This document shows positions 45,230 through 56,272 of a stretch of 64,000 bases of DNA, in pieces. This DNA comes from Portunus trituberculatus (Eukaryota > Arthropoda > Malacostraca > Decapoda > Portunidae). Where the stretch lies: contig NC_059300.1 of NCBI RefSeq assembly GCF_017591435.1, forward strand, positions 14,431,960 to 14,495,959, in the 5' to 3' direction. How positions within the stretch are numbered: the first letter of the stretch is position 1; the number at the start of each line of letters is the position of its first letter. The notes beneath the pieces are model-generated. The model did no database searches, was not told the origin of the DNA, and worked only from the letters and a program-made list of their open reading frames with translations. The position numbers were made by a program, and so were the translations under genes.

Positions 45230-46967
45230 GTTTTTCTTACTTTCTCTATATTGACTTGCTTTCATCAATTTTATTTTATCGTTTTCAAGTATAATAATGT
45301 AAAATGACTGGAATATACAAAATTTTCGATCGAGATAGTTTTTTTTCATAAAACACTTTAAAATCACATATAATCGTATAAGAGATTTTTTTAAATATAG
45401 TGTTTTGCCTGCATTTCTGAGTTTTGGTGCATAAAATGCAGGAAAACAGCAAAATATCCCATTTTTGACATATTTCAGATCCTTAAACAAATAGTGTATA
45501 ATCATGCGTTTTGCCTGTATTTCTATGTTTTGGTGCAAAAAGAGCTGAAATTTACAAAAATAACGCGTTTTTGTTACTTTTGCTTTGGTTTCTCTATATT
45601 GGGTTGTTTTAATCAATTTTATCGTTTTGTAGCATAACAATGTAAAATGAAGTGAATGTACAAAATTTTATATTTTTTTTCATAGATTCTTTTTTTTAAC
45701 AAATATAGTGTTTTGCCTGCATTTTTTTTTACTTTTGGTGCAGAAAATGCTGGAAACGCCAAAACAACCCATTTTTAACATATCAATTCATTAAAAAAAA
45801 TAGTGTAATCATGCGTTTTGCCTGCATTTCTGTGTTTTGGTGCAAAATAAGCTGAAAAGTACTAATATAATATTTTTTTTTACTTTTACTTAGGTTTCTC
45901 TATACTGGCTTCTTTTTCATCTACTTTATTGTTTTGAAACCTAATAATGTAAAATGACGAATATACAAAATTTTTCATTTTCTTTTTATAAAACACATTA
46001 AAAACACATAAATAAGATGTTTTAACAAATATAGTGTTTTACCTGCTTTTCTGATTTTGGTGCATAAAATGCTGGAGAACACCAAAATATCCCATTATTG
46101 ACATATTTCAGTTCCGTAAAGAAATAGTGTGTAATCATGCGTTTTGCCTCCATTTCTGTGTTTTGGTGGAAAAAAAAGCTGAAAGCTACTAAAATAAAAC
46201 GTTTTTGTTACTTTTACTTTAGTTTCTCTATATTGACTTGTTTTCATCAATTATATAGTTTTGAAGCAAAAACATGTAAAATGACTTGAATATACAAAAG
46301 TTTCAATAAAGATAGCATTTTTTTCATAAAACACATTAAAACACATAAACAAAAGACGTTTTAAAAAATCTAGTGTTTTGCCTGCATTTCTGAGTTTTGG
46401 TGCAAAAAATGCTGGAAAACGCCAAAATAACCCATTTTTTAAATATTTCAGTTTCTTAAACAAATAGTGTGTAATTATGGGTTTTCCCTGCATGCATGTG
46501 TTTTCCTGCAGAAAAGTTGAAAACTGCTAAAATAACACGTTTTTCTTACTTTTACTTTGGTTTCTCTATATTGGCTTATTTTCATAAATTTTATCTGTTT
46601 GAAACATAACAATGAAAAATGACGAATATACAAAATTTTCAACTTATTTCATAAAACACCTTAAAAACAAAAGTTAGAAGTATTAAATGTTGGAAAACAC
46701 CAAGATAACACATTTTTAACATATTTCAGTTGCTTAAACAAATAGTGTGTAATCATGCGTTTTCCCTGCATTTAACTGTTTTGGTGCAAAAAATGCTGAA
46801 ACTTCTAAAATAACACGTTTTTGTTATTTTTACTTTGGTTTCTCTATATTCGCTTGTTTTCATCAACTTTATCGTTTAGAAGCATAAAAATGTAAAATGA
46901 CGAATATACACTTTTTATTTTATTATAAAATATCTTAAAAACACATATATAAGATTTTTTACTAATT
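45230..46967 (-). repeat. Satellite array, reversed block 2 (~330-bp higher-order repeat)
   Basis: Reverse-orientation monomers, spacer marks near 45615, 45910, 46240, 46580 and 46860, hence a unit of about 300-340 bp. Units carry the extra word TAGTGTGTAATCATGCG, not seen in the forward blocks. No gene is seen. Confidence 0.93.
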
Positions 46968-46971
46968 ATAG
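46968..46971. other. Left target site duplication (ATAG)
   Basis: ATAG before the left LTR is repeated at 56269-56272 after the right LTR. The flanks rejoin to the satellite word AATTATAGTGTTTG. Confidence 0.88.
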
Positions 46972-47580
46972 TGTTGTGGTCAATGTTAGGTTACCACGAA
47001 GAGGGCACAAGAGTAGCAGTGTCGTTAGTTCAGGAACTCTCTCACACTGTCTTCTCAGGTGAGTTAACGAAAACACAGCTTGGGTTTTCCTTATATTAAC
47101 AATACAGTTATTTACACTACACAAGGATAGTCTTGTACACACACACAGTCCACAGCTCCTGGCAAACGCCCGGGGAGCACAACAGCCAGCTCGTGTGTTC
47201 GTCAGACTCAACTAACGACCGTAGCTCCGTCTTGTCAATCTCTCGTCAGCAAAACTCACTGACACCGGTGACCGACTCATATATTAAAGAACAGTTACAA
47301 ATGCATTGGTTACAATAGTTAAAGTATTACTTAATCATAAATGAAAGAAATAAAATTTATGATAGTACTAAATATATGTCTATGCTGTTATAATTACATA
47401 TATATAATCCAGCAACCAGAGGTTCCCACACTGAGCCTGTGGGAACGTATACTGACTTAGCATAAGAAGTGCTTGCACATGAAAATGAAAGGATGTGCTC
47501 TTCGCTAAGATCAGCCTCGCTTCTCACGGCTGTGTGTAGAAACAAGGAAAAAATAATTATATACAATTCATACCCTAACA
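46972..47580 (-). repeat. 3' LTR of the env-bearing element (left copy)
   Basis: 609 bp, TGTTGTGG to CCTAACA on the plus strand, repeated at 55660-56268. Between it and the env stop (47748) lie 167 bases. No good polypurine tract abuts it: the minus-strand flank reads GACCGAGCGG, which is only partly purine. Confidence 0.92.
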
Positions 47581-47747
47581 CCGCTCGGTCACATACCTGC
47601 CGCGTCCTCGCGGCATAAAAAGAAAGCATACATAGAAATATTCTAATCGTGTACCTAGCCGTGTTAAAGTGTACTACAGGAAGTTCATGGTTGAGAGTGA
47701 AATCGCCGCTGGGCAACTTTGGCAGCATGGAGATTAGAATAAAGGCG

Positions 47748-49384
47748 TTACGCTTTGTAAACACAAATAAAGAGAGGAAGTAAAATGCAAATGGTCAGGA
47801 GAATAGGAACTAAGAGACTAGGATAGAAAACAACAGGATCGAGATACTCTGGAAGAGACTCTTCTAAGGCTTGAGCAAATTCTGACTGGTTTGAAAATCT
47901 AATTTCAAATAAGGTGTTAGTAATATAGGAAAGCCTGTAAAAAGATAGATTTTGCAAAATAGATAAAGGGAAAAGATGAGGAGCAGATATATTGACAGTA
48001 AAAGCTTCGTAGAGACATTTAGGATAAGTGGTCAGATTAGTAGACGTAACATGACAAAAATTGTGAACTGCATGATGACCAACAACCCTCTCATACATTG
48101 TACCATTCCGACAAACAACTGCGAGAGGGATGGGAATTGGGAAGAAGTAATGATAACCATAGAAAGGATGTTGAAAAATGGCCTGTGGAACTATATGTCT
48201 ATAGGGACAAGTTAAGAGAGCATCCTCTGCGTGAACACGAGTAAGGATGACCCCGCACATATTCCCTATAATGGGACGAAAAATAAAAATGGTAGCATCG
48301 CAGTGATATCGGTGTAAATACGATGACATGCAGCTACTCAGCGAGTCCCTTGAGGTAGTGGTATACAAGGAAAAATCCTTTGCAATCAAAACCAGAGTAG
48401 GAGGTAAGTCTAGGATTAGGACAGAGGTGTTAATAGAGAATGGAAAAGGAATGATTTCATAAGCATGAAAGGTGTCCATTGATTTGAAAGGAACATAGAT
48501 GACGACAGCTTCAAGCGTGAGAACCGTTTCTAAGATGGGATAATAATGTTCCACAATATCACGGTTAAACAAAGGTTGTAATTTGAAAATAGTCTGTCCA
48601 ATGTCAAGCGTCTTGATTAGATCAGCGACAGGGAAAAGAGCAGCAGTTACTATACCCCGGCTGGCATTAAGAAGGTTTTGGATGAGGACAGAATTATAGG
48701 AAAGCATGGCATCTAGAGCGGATTCTAAAACTTCCAGTGAATGATCTACGAGAACAAAGTCCGTCAATTCAGCTATGCGAACTATTGCATCGTTAAGTAC
48801 ACTACGAAGGTGATTAGTATGGCAAAGGAGATCTTTCAAATGTGATTCCAGACTAGGAATGTGTTTACTGTGCATATTAATGACTCGTCTATTAGTAGTT
48901 GCAATGTTGACAAGATGATTGTAGCGTTCACATAAATCCTGTACATCCTCATCCATCGCTGTACCAAAGAGAGTTTGGGAAATTTTACCGAAGGCATTGA
49001 TCAATCCTCGCTTGTTCCGAGCATGCATTGGGTGTTTAGAAAAGTCGTACGTAACGGTAGCAAGTTTGTTAGAGAGAAAAGTTAAGAGAGTCTTTAGGAG
49101 GTTGAGAATAGAAGTGGAATGAGGATAAGATGGTGTGTCTGTCTGTTCGGCGAGTTCAACCTCCACTCGCTGAACCATCTCCGCTAAGCTTGAAGCAACG
49201 CCACTCAGGACTCCCGGCACTGAGTCGGCACTGAGTGAAGAGTGGAGTAAGAATAGCGGACGAACAACGCATCTTCCACTAGGGTCACTGTTCCCAAGGG
49301 CGCAACGAGTGCCCCTGGCTTGAGATGTGTTGGAGTAGCCAATGCAGTCCCTAATGTTCCCCAGAGAAGCAGGAAAAACGCCAT
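47748..49384 (-). pseudogene. F-type envelope glycoprotein, long open frame with a displaced signal peptide
   Basis: A 490-codon frame (49220 to 47748) reads as a class of fusion protein related to baculovirus F and errantivirus Env. A furin-type site RNKR at residues 68-71 is followed at once by a Gly- and Phe-containing fusion-peptide-like stretch. Long helices follow, then seven N-glycosylation sequons, several cysteines, and a C-terminal hydrophobic anchor (about residues 465-487) with a short tail. An ATG at 49384, 20 bases after the integrase stop, opens a hydrophobic signal-peptide-like start. It directly follows a splice-acceptor-like TTTCTTGCAG. That start is out of frame with the 490-codon ORF because an 11-bp word CGGCACTGAGT is tandemly duplicated at 49215-49236. 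As read, the secreted form is not made from this start. Confidence 0.85.
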
Positions 49385-49385
49385 T

Positions 49386-49396
49386 GCTGCAAGAAA
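49386..49396 (-). promoter_or_regulatory. Candidate splice acceptor for env mRNA
   Basis: On the minus strand CTTTCTTGCAG ends two bases before the env ATG at 49384. A pyrimidine-rich stretch ending in CAG, placed between the integrase stop and the env start, fits a subgenomic spliced env message, as in retroviruses and errantiviruses. The donor is not identified. Confidence 0.5.
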
Positions 49397-49404
49397 GCGT
49401 TGCG

Positions 49405-50678
49405 TTAGGTTCGTGACCTGAGATTATAAGAGTGAGTAGGATGACTAGTAGGTGGGATGGCAGTGGTTGGAGGATTATTACTCGGTATGCAAGTGCGACT
49501 ATCCAAAGCTGGATCAGAAGCCTTAGTTATCTTGAGTCTGTCACTGTGAACCATTTCTACAGTATTGAGAGCTGGGTCAAAAACTGCAAACTTGTTACCA
49601 TTACCCTCGCTGACAATTAAGCGCGGACCCATGAACTTAGGGGACAATTTGGATTCCCTCGGGGGCGCTTGAACCATCACCATATCTCCTACTCTAAAGG
49701 TGATAGGAGTTGCACGCTTGTGTTGTTGCTGCATCATCTCATTCCTAGAAGCAAGCAATTTCTCCCTAACCTTTTTATGTATGTCTGTGAAAACTCGCAG
49801 ATGCTGGGAAGAGTAGTCATCTATGTTATAGACAGGCTTAGAGGACCCGCCAACAAGTCGTATGGCAATCTCTTATCTACTCCATAGAGAATGTAGTGCG
49901 GGGTTTTCGCAGTTGATTCACATACCGAACCATTAATGCAAGCCGCAACCTGAGGAATCCAGTCTTCCCAGTTGTCATGTAAGCTAGTGACAACATGACG
50001 GAGGGCTTCAAGGATTTTACGATTCGCCCTCTCTACCAGGCCATTTGAACTTGGATGGTAAGCTACGGTAAACGTCTGTTTGATGTTATACTTAGCGCAG
50101 ATCTCCGATAGCAAGGCATTTCTGAACTCCGTGCCATTATCGCTAAGGAGAACACGTGGAGTGGTGTAAGGACAGAACAAGTGCGTAACTAGCGCATGTG
50201 CAATCGCAGGTGCTGTCTTAGCTTTTACCGGGGACAAAACTACAAAACGAGAGAAATGATCTACGCAAACCAAGAGGTACTGGGAGCCTTGGCGACTCTT
50301 AGGAAGCTGCAGAAGGTCCATTGCAACTACATCCCATGGTTGTGCAGGTGGTGGGTATCCTAGCATAGGCGCAGGACCAGACGTAACGCCCTTATGCTTA
50401 GCGCAGCTAACGCAACGCGAAACATGATCGACAACGTCTACTCTCATACGAGGTCAATAATATGCACGACGGACGGCAGCCAGGGTTTTGTCACGACCTG
50501 GATGTCCAGCTGTAGGGTGATCGTGCATAAGCTGTAGAATGACTGGGACAAAAACTTCTGGAATAACCAAAAGATCTTTGCCTCCATCTTCTTTTGGGCC
50601 TCGCCTACATAAGACATTAGATGGTGATAAAAGAATTGTGAGAAGGGTACATGTAAGGATCACCAGATTCCAGAGCAT
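49405..50678 (-). pseudogene. Integrase of the env-bearing element
   Basis: Three pieces. 50678-50454 holds the zinc-binding histidines (LMHDHPTAGHPGRDKT). 50447-49821 has CVSCAKHKG for the cysteines, the first catalytic Asp in VVAMDLLQLPKS, the second in LLSDNGTEFRNAL and the Glu in SSNGLVERANRKILEAL. 49758-49405 is the C-terminal domain with FRVGDMVMV, FMGPRLIV and HSDRLKITK. The first two pieces share a frame and are split only by a TGA at 50454 next to YYxP, where the family has Trp. The change to the third piece is a frameshift near 49815. Integrase inserts the cDNA. It ends at TAA 49405-49407, just before env. Confidence 0.9.
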
Positions 50679-51110
50679 AAATTACTTTCCCCCATGTCTC
50701 ATGCTTTCGCTGTTCCACGCCGAGTTCCTGGAGAGAAAAATTATGTACTGGGGATGCTTGAGAGACTGCACTCACTGGAATATCCCGTGATAGAGCGTCA
50801 GCTACGACATTCGCACGGCCTGGAAGGTACTTGAACTGAGGAGAATATTCTTGCAATGTAAGATACCAGCGTGCAAGCCTGCCACTAAGATTACGTCCCT
50901 TGAAAAGATTTGTGACGGCGACGTGATCTGTGAAAACTGTGATTGGGTACCCAAGTATTAGATCTCGGAAATGGGTAAGAGCCCAGATGACAGCTAAAGC
51001 TTCCTGATGCGTGACTGAGTAGTTCGCTTCCGCAGAGTTAAGAACCCTACTCGCATAAGCAATCACACGATTTTTACCCTATGTGTCCTCTGAGTCAGCA
51101 CTGCGCCGAG
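50617..51110 (-). pseudogene. RNase H of the env-bearing element
   Basis: The open frame from 51066 has IAYASRVLNSAEANYSVTHQ, the catalytic Glu in HQEALAVIWAL, the Asp in VFTDHVAVTNLF, and the final Asp in NVVADALSRD. The first Asp lies just upstream in a different frame in ELYTDSSSLG (about 51115), so a frameshift near 51095-51070 separates the two. The C-terminal part runs into the linker before integrase, where the frame changes again near 50660. Confidence 0.88.
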
Positions 51111-52465
51111 CCTAACGAGGATGAGTCTGTGTAGAGTTCAAAAGGTAATGAAAAGTCAGGGAATGCTAGAACGGGAGCCTGTGTGAGAGCTGTTTTTAAA
51201 TCCTGGAAACTACGCTCCTGTGCCGCACTCCAATGAAATGAAACGTCCTTCTTGAGTAACTGGTTGAGTGGTGATGCAAGTTTAGCAAAATCCTTAATAA
51301 AAGGTCTGTAGTAACCTGCTAAACCTAAGAATGATCTTACATTCTCGATGGTTCTTGGTTGTGGAAATTTTTTGACTGCGGACACTTTATCGTCCATTGT
51401 GTGGATTCCTCACTATCGACAACGTGCCCTAAAAGGTGATTTTGGACTTCAAAACTCGCATTTTGACAGTTTTACTCGAAGGCCGGCTTCATGCAGTCGC
51501 TGTAAAACTGAACGCAAAGTCTGAAGATGAGATTCAACAGATTTACTGGCGATGATGATGTCATCCAAATAGGCATATACAGAATTACCTAACATGTCTG
51601 CAAACAATGTATTGATCATCCGCTGGAATGTAAGTGGCGCAGACTTTAGGCCAAACGGCATGCGCAACCACTGATAGTGCCCTGATGGCGTGCTAAACGC
51701 AGTGATTTCCCGGGACTCCTTCGCCATAGGTACCTGCCAGTACCCCGACAGCAAGTCAAGACTGCTGAAAATGGTATTACCACCACCTAAGGACATAAGC
51801 AAGTCACTCAGGACCGGTAGAGGGTAACGATCATCCTCTGTTACCTCATTTACTTTCCTAAAATCAATGACTGGGCGAAAACTACCATCCTTTTTAGGAA
51901 CGAGGAAGAGGGGACTGTTCCAGGGGGAATGTGAGTGTTCGATCACTCCCTGATGGAGCATCTCTTTGATTTGCTCATCCACAATTTCCCTCTGACTGTG
52001 AGGTAGTCTGTAGGCTGGAATGTAAACTGGTTTAGTGTTTGGTTTGAGAAGAATACGGTGTTCGGCATGCTCCGTACTACCAAGGGGCTCGCCAGGCAAC
52101 GCTATCACGTTGCGACGTTCTTCGAGAATATCCAACAGCGAGTGCTTCAGCTCTGGGTAATCCACAACATTGACAAGCGAGCTTAGAGGTGGGCCCGACC
52201 CCAGCTCGCTGTCAGAGGTGGATGACACCGTTGCGACACAAGCTTTGGGAAAGTCTAAAGGAGTAGGCAACACCTTTTGATCGTAAACTAATCCATCTCC
52301 AAGGTAGAGACCATGTTTCACACGTACTGGTCCTCCCGTAACGTTCACCACTAACGCAGAAGTGACATTACCTTCCTGAACGGTGGAAAGTGTGGACTCC
52401 ACTGCAAGGCGCTGAAGTTTACAAGGACCAGTGAAGCATATGTCACTGTTAACTAACTGGTGCAT
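51095..52465 (-). pseudogene. Reverse transcriptase of the env-bearing element
   Basis: ORF 52465-51449 (338 codons) contains SPWNSPLFLVPKKDGSFRPV, then the catalytic Asp in FSSLDLLSGYWQVP, WLRMPFGLKSAPLTFQRM and the box YAYLDDIIIAS, finishing at LSKCEF. A TGA follows at about 51449. The connection domain continues in the same frame at 51397-51095 with FLGLAGYYRPFIKDFAKLAS and FHWSAAQERSFQDLK. The intervening 50 bases have two apparent one-base losses in short runs (CCTTTTAGG and GTGAGGAATCC). The spelling is Ty3/gypsy. Homopolymer indels could be sequencing errors. Confidence 0.9.
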
Positions 52466-53143
52466 CAGGGACTGTGATGGGGATACGCATTGCTACGCGA
52501 TCCGGAATCTCATGGTTACCCTCCACAGTGGCTTTAACGCATCTCCAATTGAGAGGTGACGCGAAAGTGGTAGGAGACACATGAACCGACGGTAGTATAC
52601 ACGAGGGACTCTCGCTACGTTTATCCCCACCGCCTCGCTTGGTGTCATGACGAAGAGATAAGGGCATAGGTTCCTGCATTGCTTGAAGTGTCTTTCCTGA
52701 ACTGTGACTGAATTATGGTTTGGAAGGACTTGCATGTCAAGAAGCTTCATATCTGACAATCCCAGAAGTCCGTCAGCTGGAAGATGGAAGTTAGAAGTGA
52801 CATAGAATTTCAAGTAATGAATGGGTAGTCCTCTTTTTATGCGTATGGGTAAAGTAACCATTCCTGAAATACTCAAAGCTGAGCCAGTCACCCCACGTAG
52901 GTTTAAATCACTCTGGCGTAACGGCCACCGCCCACCGCGAAAGATTCGTTTGATAGCTCTAAACGAGTCCTCCGAGAGGACATTTACAGTGGCGCCAGTG
53001 TCCACGGCCAAGGAGAGTCCGCACGACCCTATTTTAGTAGGTAGAGCCATGATAGTGGACTGAGCACAGGCAGCGACAATACTATCGTATGTGGCTAAGT
53101 CGTTCGTGCCTGTGAACGCAGATTGATTATCTGGACAATCCAA
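52449..53143 (-). pseudogene. Aspartic protease and protease-RT linker of the env-bearing element
   Basis: The frame opening at 53143 has the active-site triplet in LSLAVDTGATVNVLSEDSF and the downstream hydrophobic LPADGLLGLSDM, both typical of retropepsins. From about 52675 the coding sense seems to move to another frame (52679-52449), which reads VKATVEGNHEIPDRVAMRIP. The frame then returns to the first at 52465. This pair of compensating shifts is inferred from how protein-like each frame looks. The protease would cleave the polyprotein. Confidence 0.82.
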
Positions 53144-53147
53144 CCTG

Positions 53148-53171
53148 TTTTTTTTTTTTTTTTTTTTTTTT
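53148..53171 (-). repeat. A24 homopolymer between gag and protease
   Basis: Twenty-four T on the plus strand, so A24 on the coding strand, between the end of gag (stop near 53190) and the protease frame. Such a tract is a slippage hotspot in replication, reverse transcription and sequencing. It could also mark the gag-pro junction where a frameshift is needed. Confidence 0.95.
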
Positions 53172-53188
53172 GTCGCGGGGCGCGCGGC

Positions 53189-54619
53189 TTATCCCGCCGG
53201 CTGAGGGCCAGCAACACGTCGCGCATCTGTTTCCGCCCGCATCTGTGCAATCTGTCGGCAACGATCTGATGAGTGATGCCCATAACCATGGACAAGGCAA
53301 AAGTAGGGTAGTGTTGAAGAGGAAGTGCTCATCTGGCCATGGGTCGTGGCAAACCTACCAGTAGTAGCCGTAGGAGGATGACTAGAAGGAGGAGGAGGAG
53401 GAGGAGGAGTTTGAGGATAAGTGGATGTTGAAGTGTGAGGGTAGGTATGTGAGAAGGTAGCATGGGTGTGAGTGGATATAGAATTCTTAGGCCTTGTCGA
53501 CAATGCTTTCCCCCGACCTGTGTGGGGTGCTTGAGCTGACGGGGTGAAATAGCCTGTCTTTATCGTAGCCTTCTTTTGATCGCTCTTTCGCTTTAGGCAT
53601 CTCTTCTCATGATGTCCTGCTTTGTTACAATAGGAACAAACTAGAGGGCGGCTCCCACTACTGCAGCGTAAGACTCTACCGGCAAGTTCTCGGTAACCGT
53701 CGCCGCAACAGACGCTCCCTCTTTTCCCTCCTTTAGTTTGGATTCAGCAGTTGACACAAGTACATCAAATCTGTCATTTGGAGTGTAGTTGAGAGACAGG
53801 AAAGCATGTCTCGCTTTCCCATGTACTTGAAAGAGCAAAAAGAAGATTTCAAAAATTTTGAGAGGTTTTCAAATGTAATCATGGTATTATTTGGTCCCTC
53901 ACACCAACCTTGTTCCCTTAGTACTCGTAAACAACTCTCCATCTGCTTGCCTGCAGGTATGGAAGCATCCCAAGGGTTTTCCACCTTGTCCCCATTCTCA
54001 ATACTCTCCACAATTGAGATGATTTGTTTCAAGAGCGTAGTTTCAGCTCCACCCCCAAAAATACGCAGCATTTTCTCTTTGAAAAGGTCGTAATTCTGCC
54101 CAAGGTTCCGGGAGAGAAAAGAAATGCCTTCCATCATTCTTTGAGCCCGCGAACCAGGCGCTAATTTTGATCTAACAAAAGCAATTTTGTCTGCGTCATC
54201 TGTCGTTCCCGAGTGACGCAAGACATCCTCACACATGGTCATGAACGTGTATACCGAGTAATCCACATCCTGGCCCGTGAAAGGTCTAACAGTATTTTCT
54301 GTTTGAAGAAATTTTACTGTTTGAGCGGTGATTGGTGAACCTACAGTGTTAGTAGCCATGGTGGATGCATGTGTTGTCTGAACAGGATATGTTTTACCAC
54401 TCCTCAAGGTATGAACATCACCGGAAGGCTGAGAAATTTGAACTGAATATGAATCTATGAGGCTCTCAGCCTCTCAGGAGTGTCAGGGTTATCTATCTCA
54501 TTTTCCTCTTCATCAATGAGGTTACTCTCGCACTGTTGTCTGATTTTAGCATCTTCCTGCAAAATTTCGTCTTCATATAATTTTAAGTATTCCTCAAATT
54601 TGTCGGGCTTCTTCGCCAT
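53189..54619 (-). pseudogene. Gag of the env-bearing element
   Basis: ATG at 54619 opens MAKKPDKFEEYLKLYEDEI, an acidic coiled-coil-like start that stops after about 50 codons. At the break, CTCTCAG is tandemly repeated at eight-base spacing (54463-54478), and an 8-bp loss would join the frame to the next ORF. That ORF (54407-53733) contains the capsid: VRPFTGQDVDYSVYTFMTM and FLSRNLGQNYDLFKEKMLRI. Another change of frame near 53835 leads to LNYTPNDRFDVLVSTAESKL. The C-terminal part has a CCHC knuckle CSYCNKAGHHEKRC (about 53605-53650), a Pro/Thr/Ser-rich stretch with a (GGA)n tract on the plus strand, and a second cluster CLVHGYGHHSSDRC (about 53240-53290). It ends at a stop at about 53189. 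Confidence 0.85.
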
Positions 54620-55659
54620 CAGCAGTCACTGACACACAGAAATGATTTACCCAAAATTACAATAGCAGTATATGATATAAAAGAAAGAATATATAAAATA
54701 GCATGCAGTCACTGGAAAATACAGTTACCCAAACACTACAGTTGTATGTACATGAACACTCAGAGAATGATTGAAGCGTTAAGCTATATATAATAAAAAA
54801 AAAAGAAGAACTGATAACTTCCAACATAACAATAAAGTAATGTGTGACGCTATTTTTGTGTAATTGTAGTATTAACTTTGTGCTTGTTCTCACCTAATAT
54901 GTGAGAAAATATTTACGAAGCGAAGCTCACAGATGCTCCTCAGGCGACCTTGACAGGGCGGCAGTCTGTCTCTCAGAGAAGGAATGACGTCACGGAACCA
55001 TCAGCAGTCGCTGTAGTCCTCTGTAGACCCTGCTTCAAGTTCTGAAATTATGTAGAAATTTGAGAAGTGTTCCACAACTGAATTATATGTGATCAACTCC
55101 GTAGCCGTGATACGGAAATATTTGAAAAGTCTGTGCGACACAGTGAATGCTTTTAGTTGTGTAGTGTAGTATTATACTTCTCCCTGTAGCGATGAGTGAG
55201 AAGTGATGAGAGTAGAAGTCTTATACCACTCTGGATGTCCAACTGAGTGATGAGATGCGATGAGGACGGGTAATCGATGCTGTAATACGAGTACCACTCC
55301 AGTCACCCAGCTGTTTGTAGCTCGCTCAAAACACTGGGAGTTTTTTATTGCTGAATTTATAATGTGTAATATTTCCCGGGTCAACCCCTCGGAAGAAAAC
55401 TACACATCACTTCAGAAATTTATGTCAGGAGCGAAAGTCCGAGTCACCCCCACCCCAAATGAGCAGAGCTAGGCGGTAGTGGGAGAGATTGTTTTGGTAG
55501 CATCTGCTGACTTAGCGGATAAGTCAGCCGCTGAACTGAATTGCCAGTGCGTCAGAGAGAGTGCGTTATGGGATATAACAGCCGTTACACACTCACGCCT
55601 TCACTGCACTAAGTCTATTGTTCACTGGTTTACTTATTCGTGCCACCGCAAGCCACCAG
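54620..55659 (-). other. Leader of the env-bearing element with primer binding site
   Basis: About 1.04 kb between 5' LTR and gag. Next to the LTR the minus strand reads CTGGTGGCTTGCGGTGG. The TGG start one base from the LTR edge fits a primer binding site (about 55641-55658), but I cannot name the tRNA. The remainder has no open frame of interest and no structure I can support. Confidence 0.65.
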
Positions 55660-56268
55660 TGTTGTGGTCAATGTTATATTACCACGAAGAGGGCACAAGA
55701 GTAGCAGTGTCGTTAGTTCAGGAACTCTCTCACACTGTCTTCTCAGGGAGTTAACGAAAACACAGCTTGGGTTTTCCTTATATTAACAATACAGTTATTT
55801 ACACTACACAAGGATAGTCTTGTACACACACACACACAGTCCACAGCTCCCTGGCAAACACCCGGAGGAGCACAACGGCCAGCTCGTGTGTTCGTCAGAC
55901 TCCAACTAACGTAGCTCCGTCTTGTCAATCTTTCGTCAGCAAAACTCACTGACACCGGTGACCGACTCATATATTAAAGAACAGTTACAAATGCATTGGT
56001 TACATTAGTTAAAGTATTACTTAATCATAAATGAAAGAAATAAAATTTATGATAGTACTAAATATGTCTATGCTGTTATAATTACATATATATAATCCAG
56101 CAACCAGAGGTTCCCACACTGAGCCTGTGGGAACGTATACTGACTTAGCATAAGAAGTGCTTGCACATGAAAATGAAAGGATATGCTCTTCGCTAAGATC
56201 AGCCTCGCTTCTCACGGCTGTGTGTAGAAACAAGGAAAAAATAATTATATACAATTCATACCCTAACA
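55660..56268 (-). repeat. 5' LTR of the env-bearing element (right copy)
   Basis: 609 bp. It differs from the left copy by about seven substitutions and several indels: +4 in a CA run, -4 (ACGACC to ACG), -2 in TATA and a few single bases. It should hold the promoter. Confidence 0.92.
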
Positions 56269-56272
56269 ATAG
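56269..56272. other. Right target site duplication (ATAG)
   Basis: Identical to 46968-46971. Confidence 0.88.

Larger units (their letters stand above)
46972..56268 (-). mobile_element. Env-bearing Ty3/gypsy retrovirus-like element, 9.3 kb
   Basis: Complete insertion with 609-bp LTRs, a 4-bp target duplication and, in transcription order on the minus strand, leader, gag with zinc knuckles, protease, reverse transcriptase, RNase H, integrase and an Env-like gene. The LTRs differ by about seven substitutions plus several small indels by hand count (near 1%), so insertion is recent. Despite this, gag-pol has at least ten frame changes or stops. The Env is of the baculovirus-F-protein-related type found in insect errantiviruses. 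The frame from protease through integrase uses gypsy-type motifs (YLDD, HTDH-like RNase H box, integrase HHCC and DDE). Confidence 0.92.

Noticed and set aside
47357..47764. 135-codon ORF as a separate gene downstream of env
   Set aside because: It starts in the element's 3' non-coding part and continues through the LTR; the same reading occurs in the other LTR.
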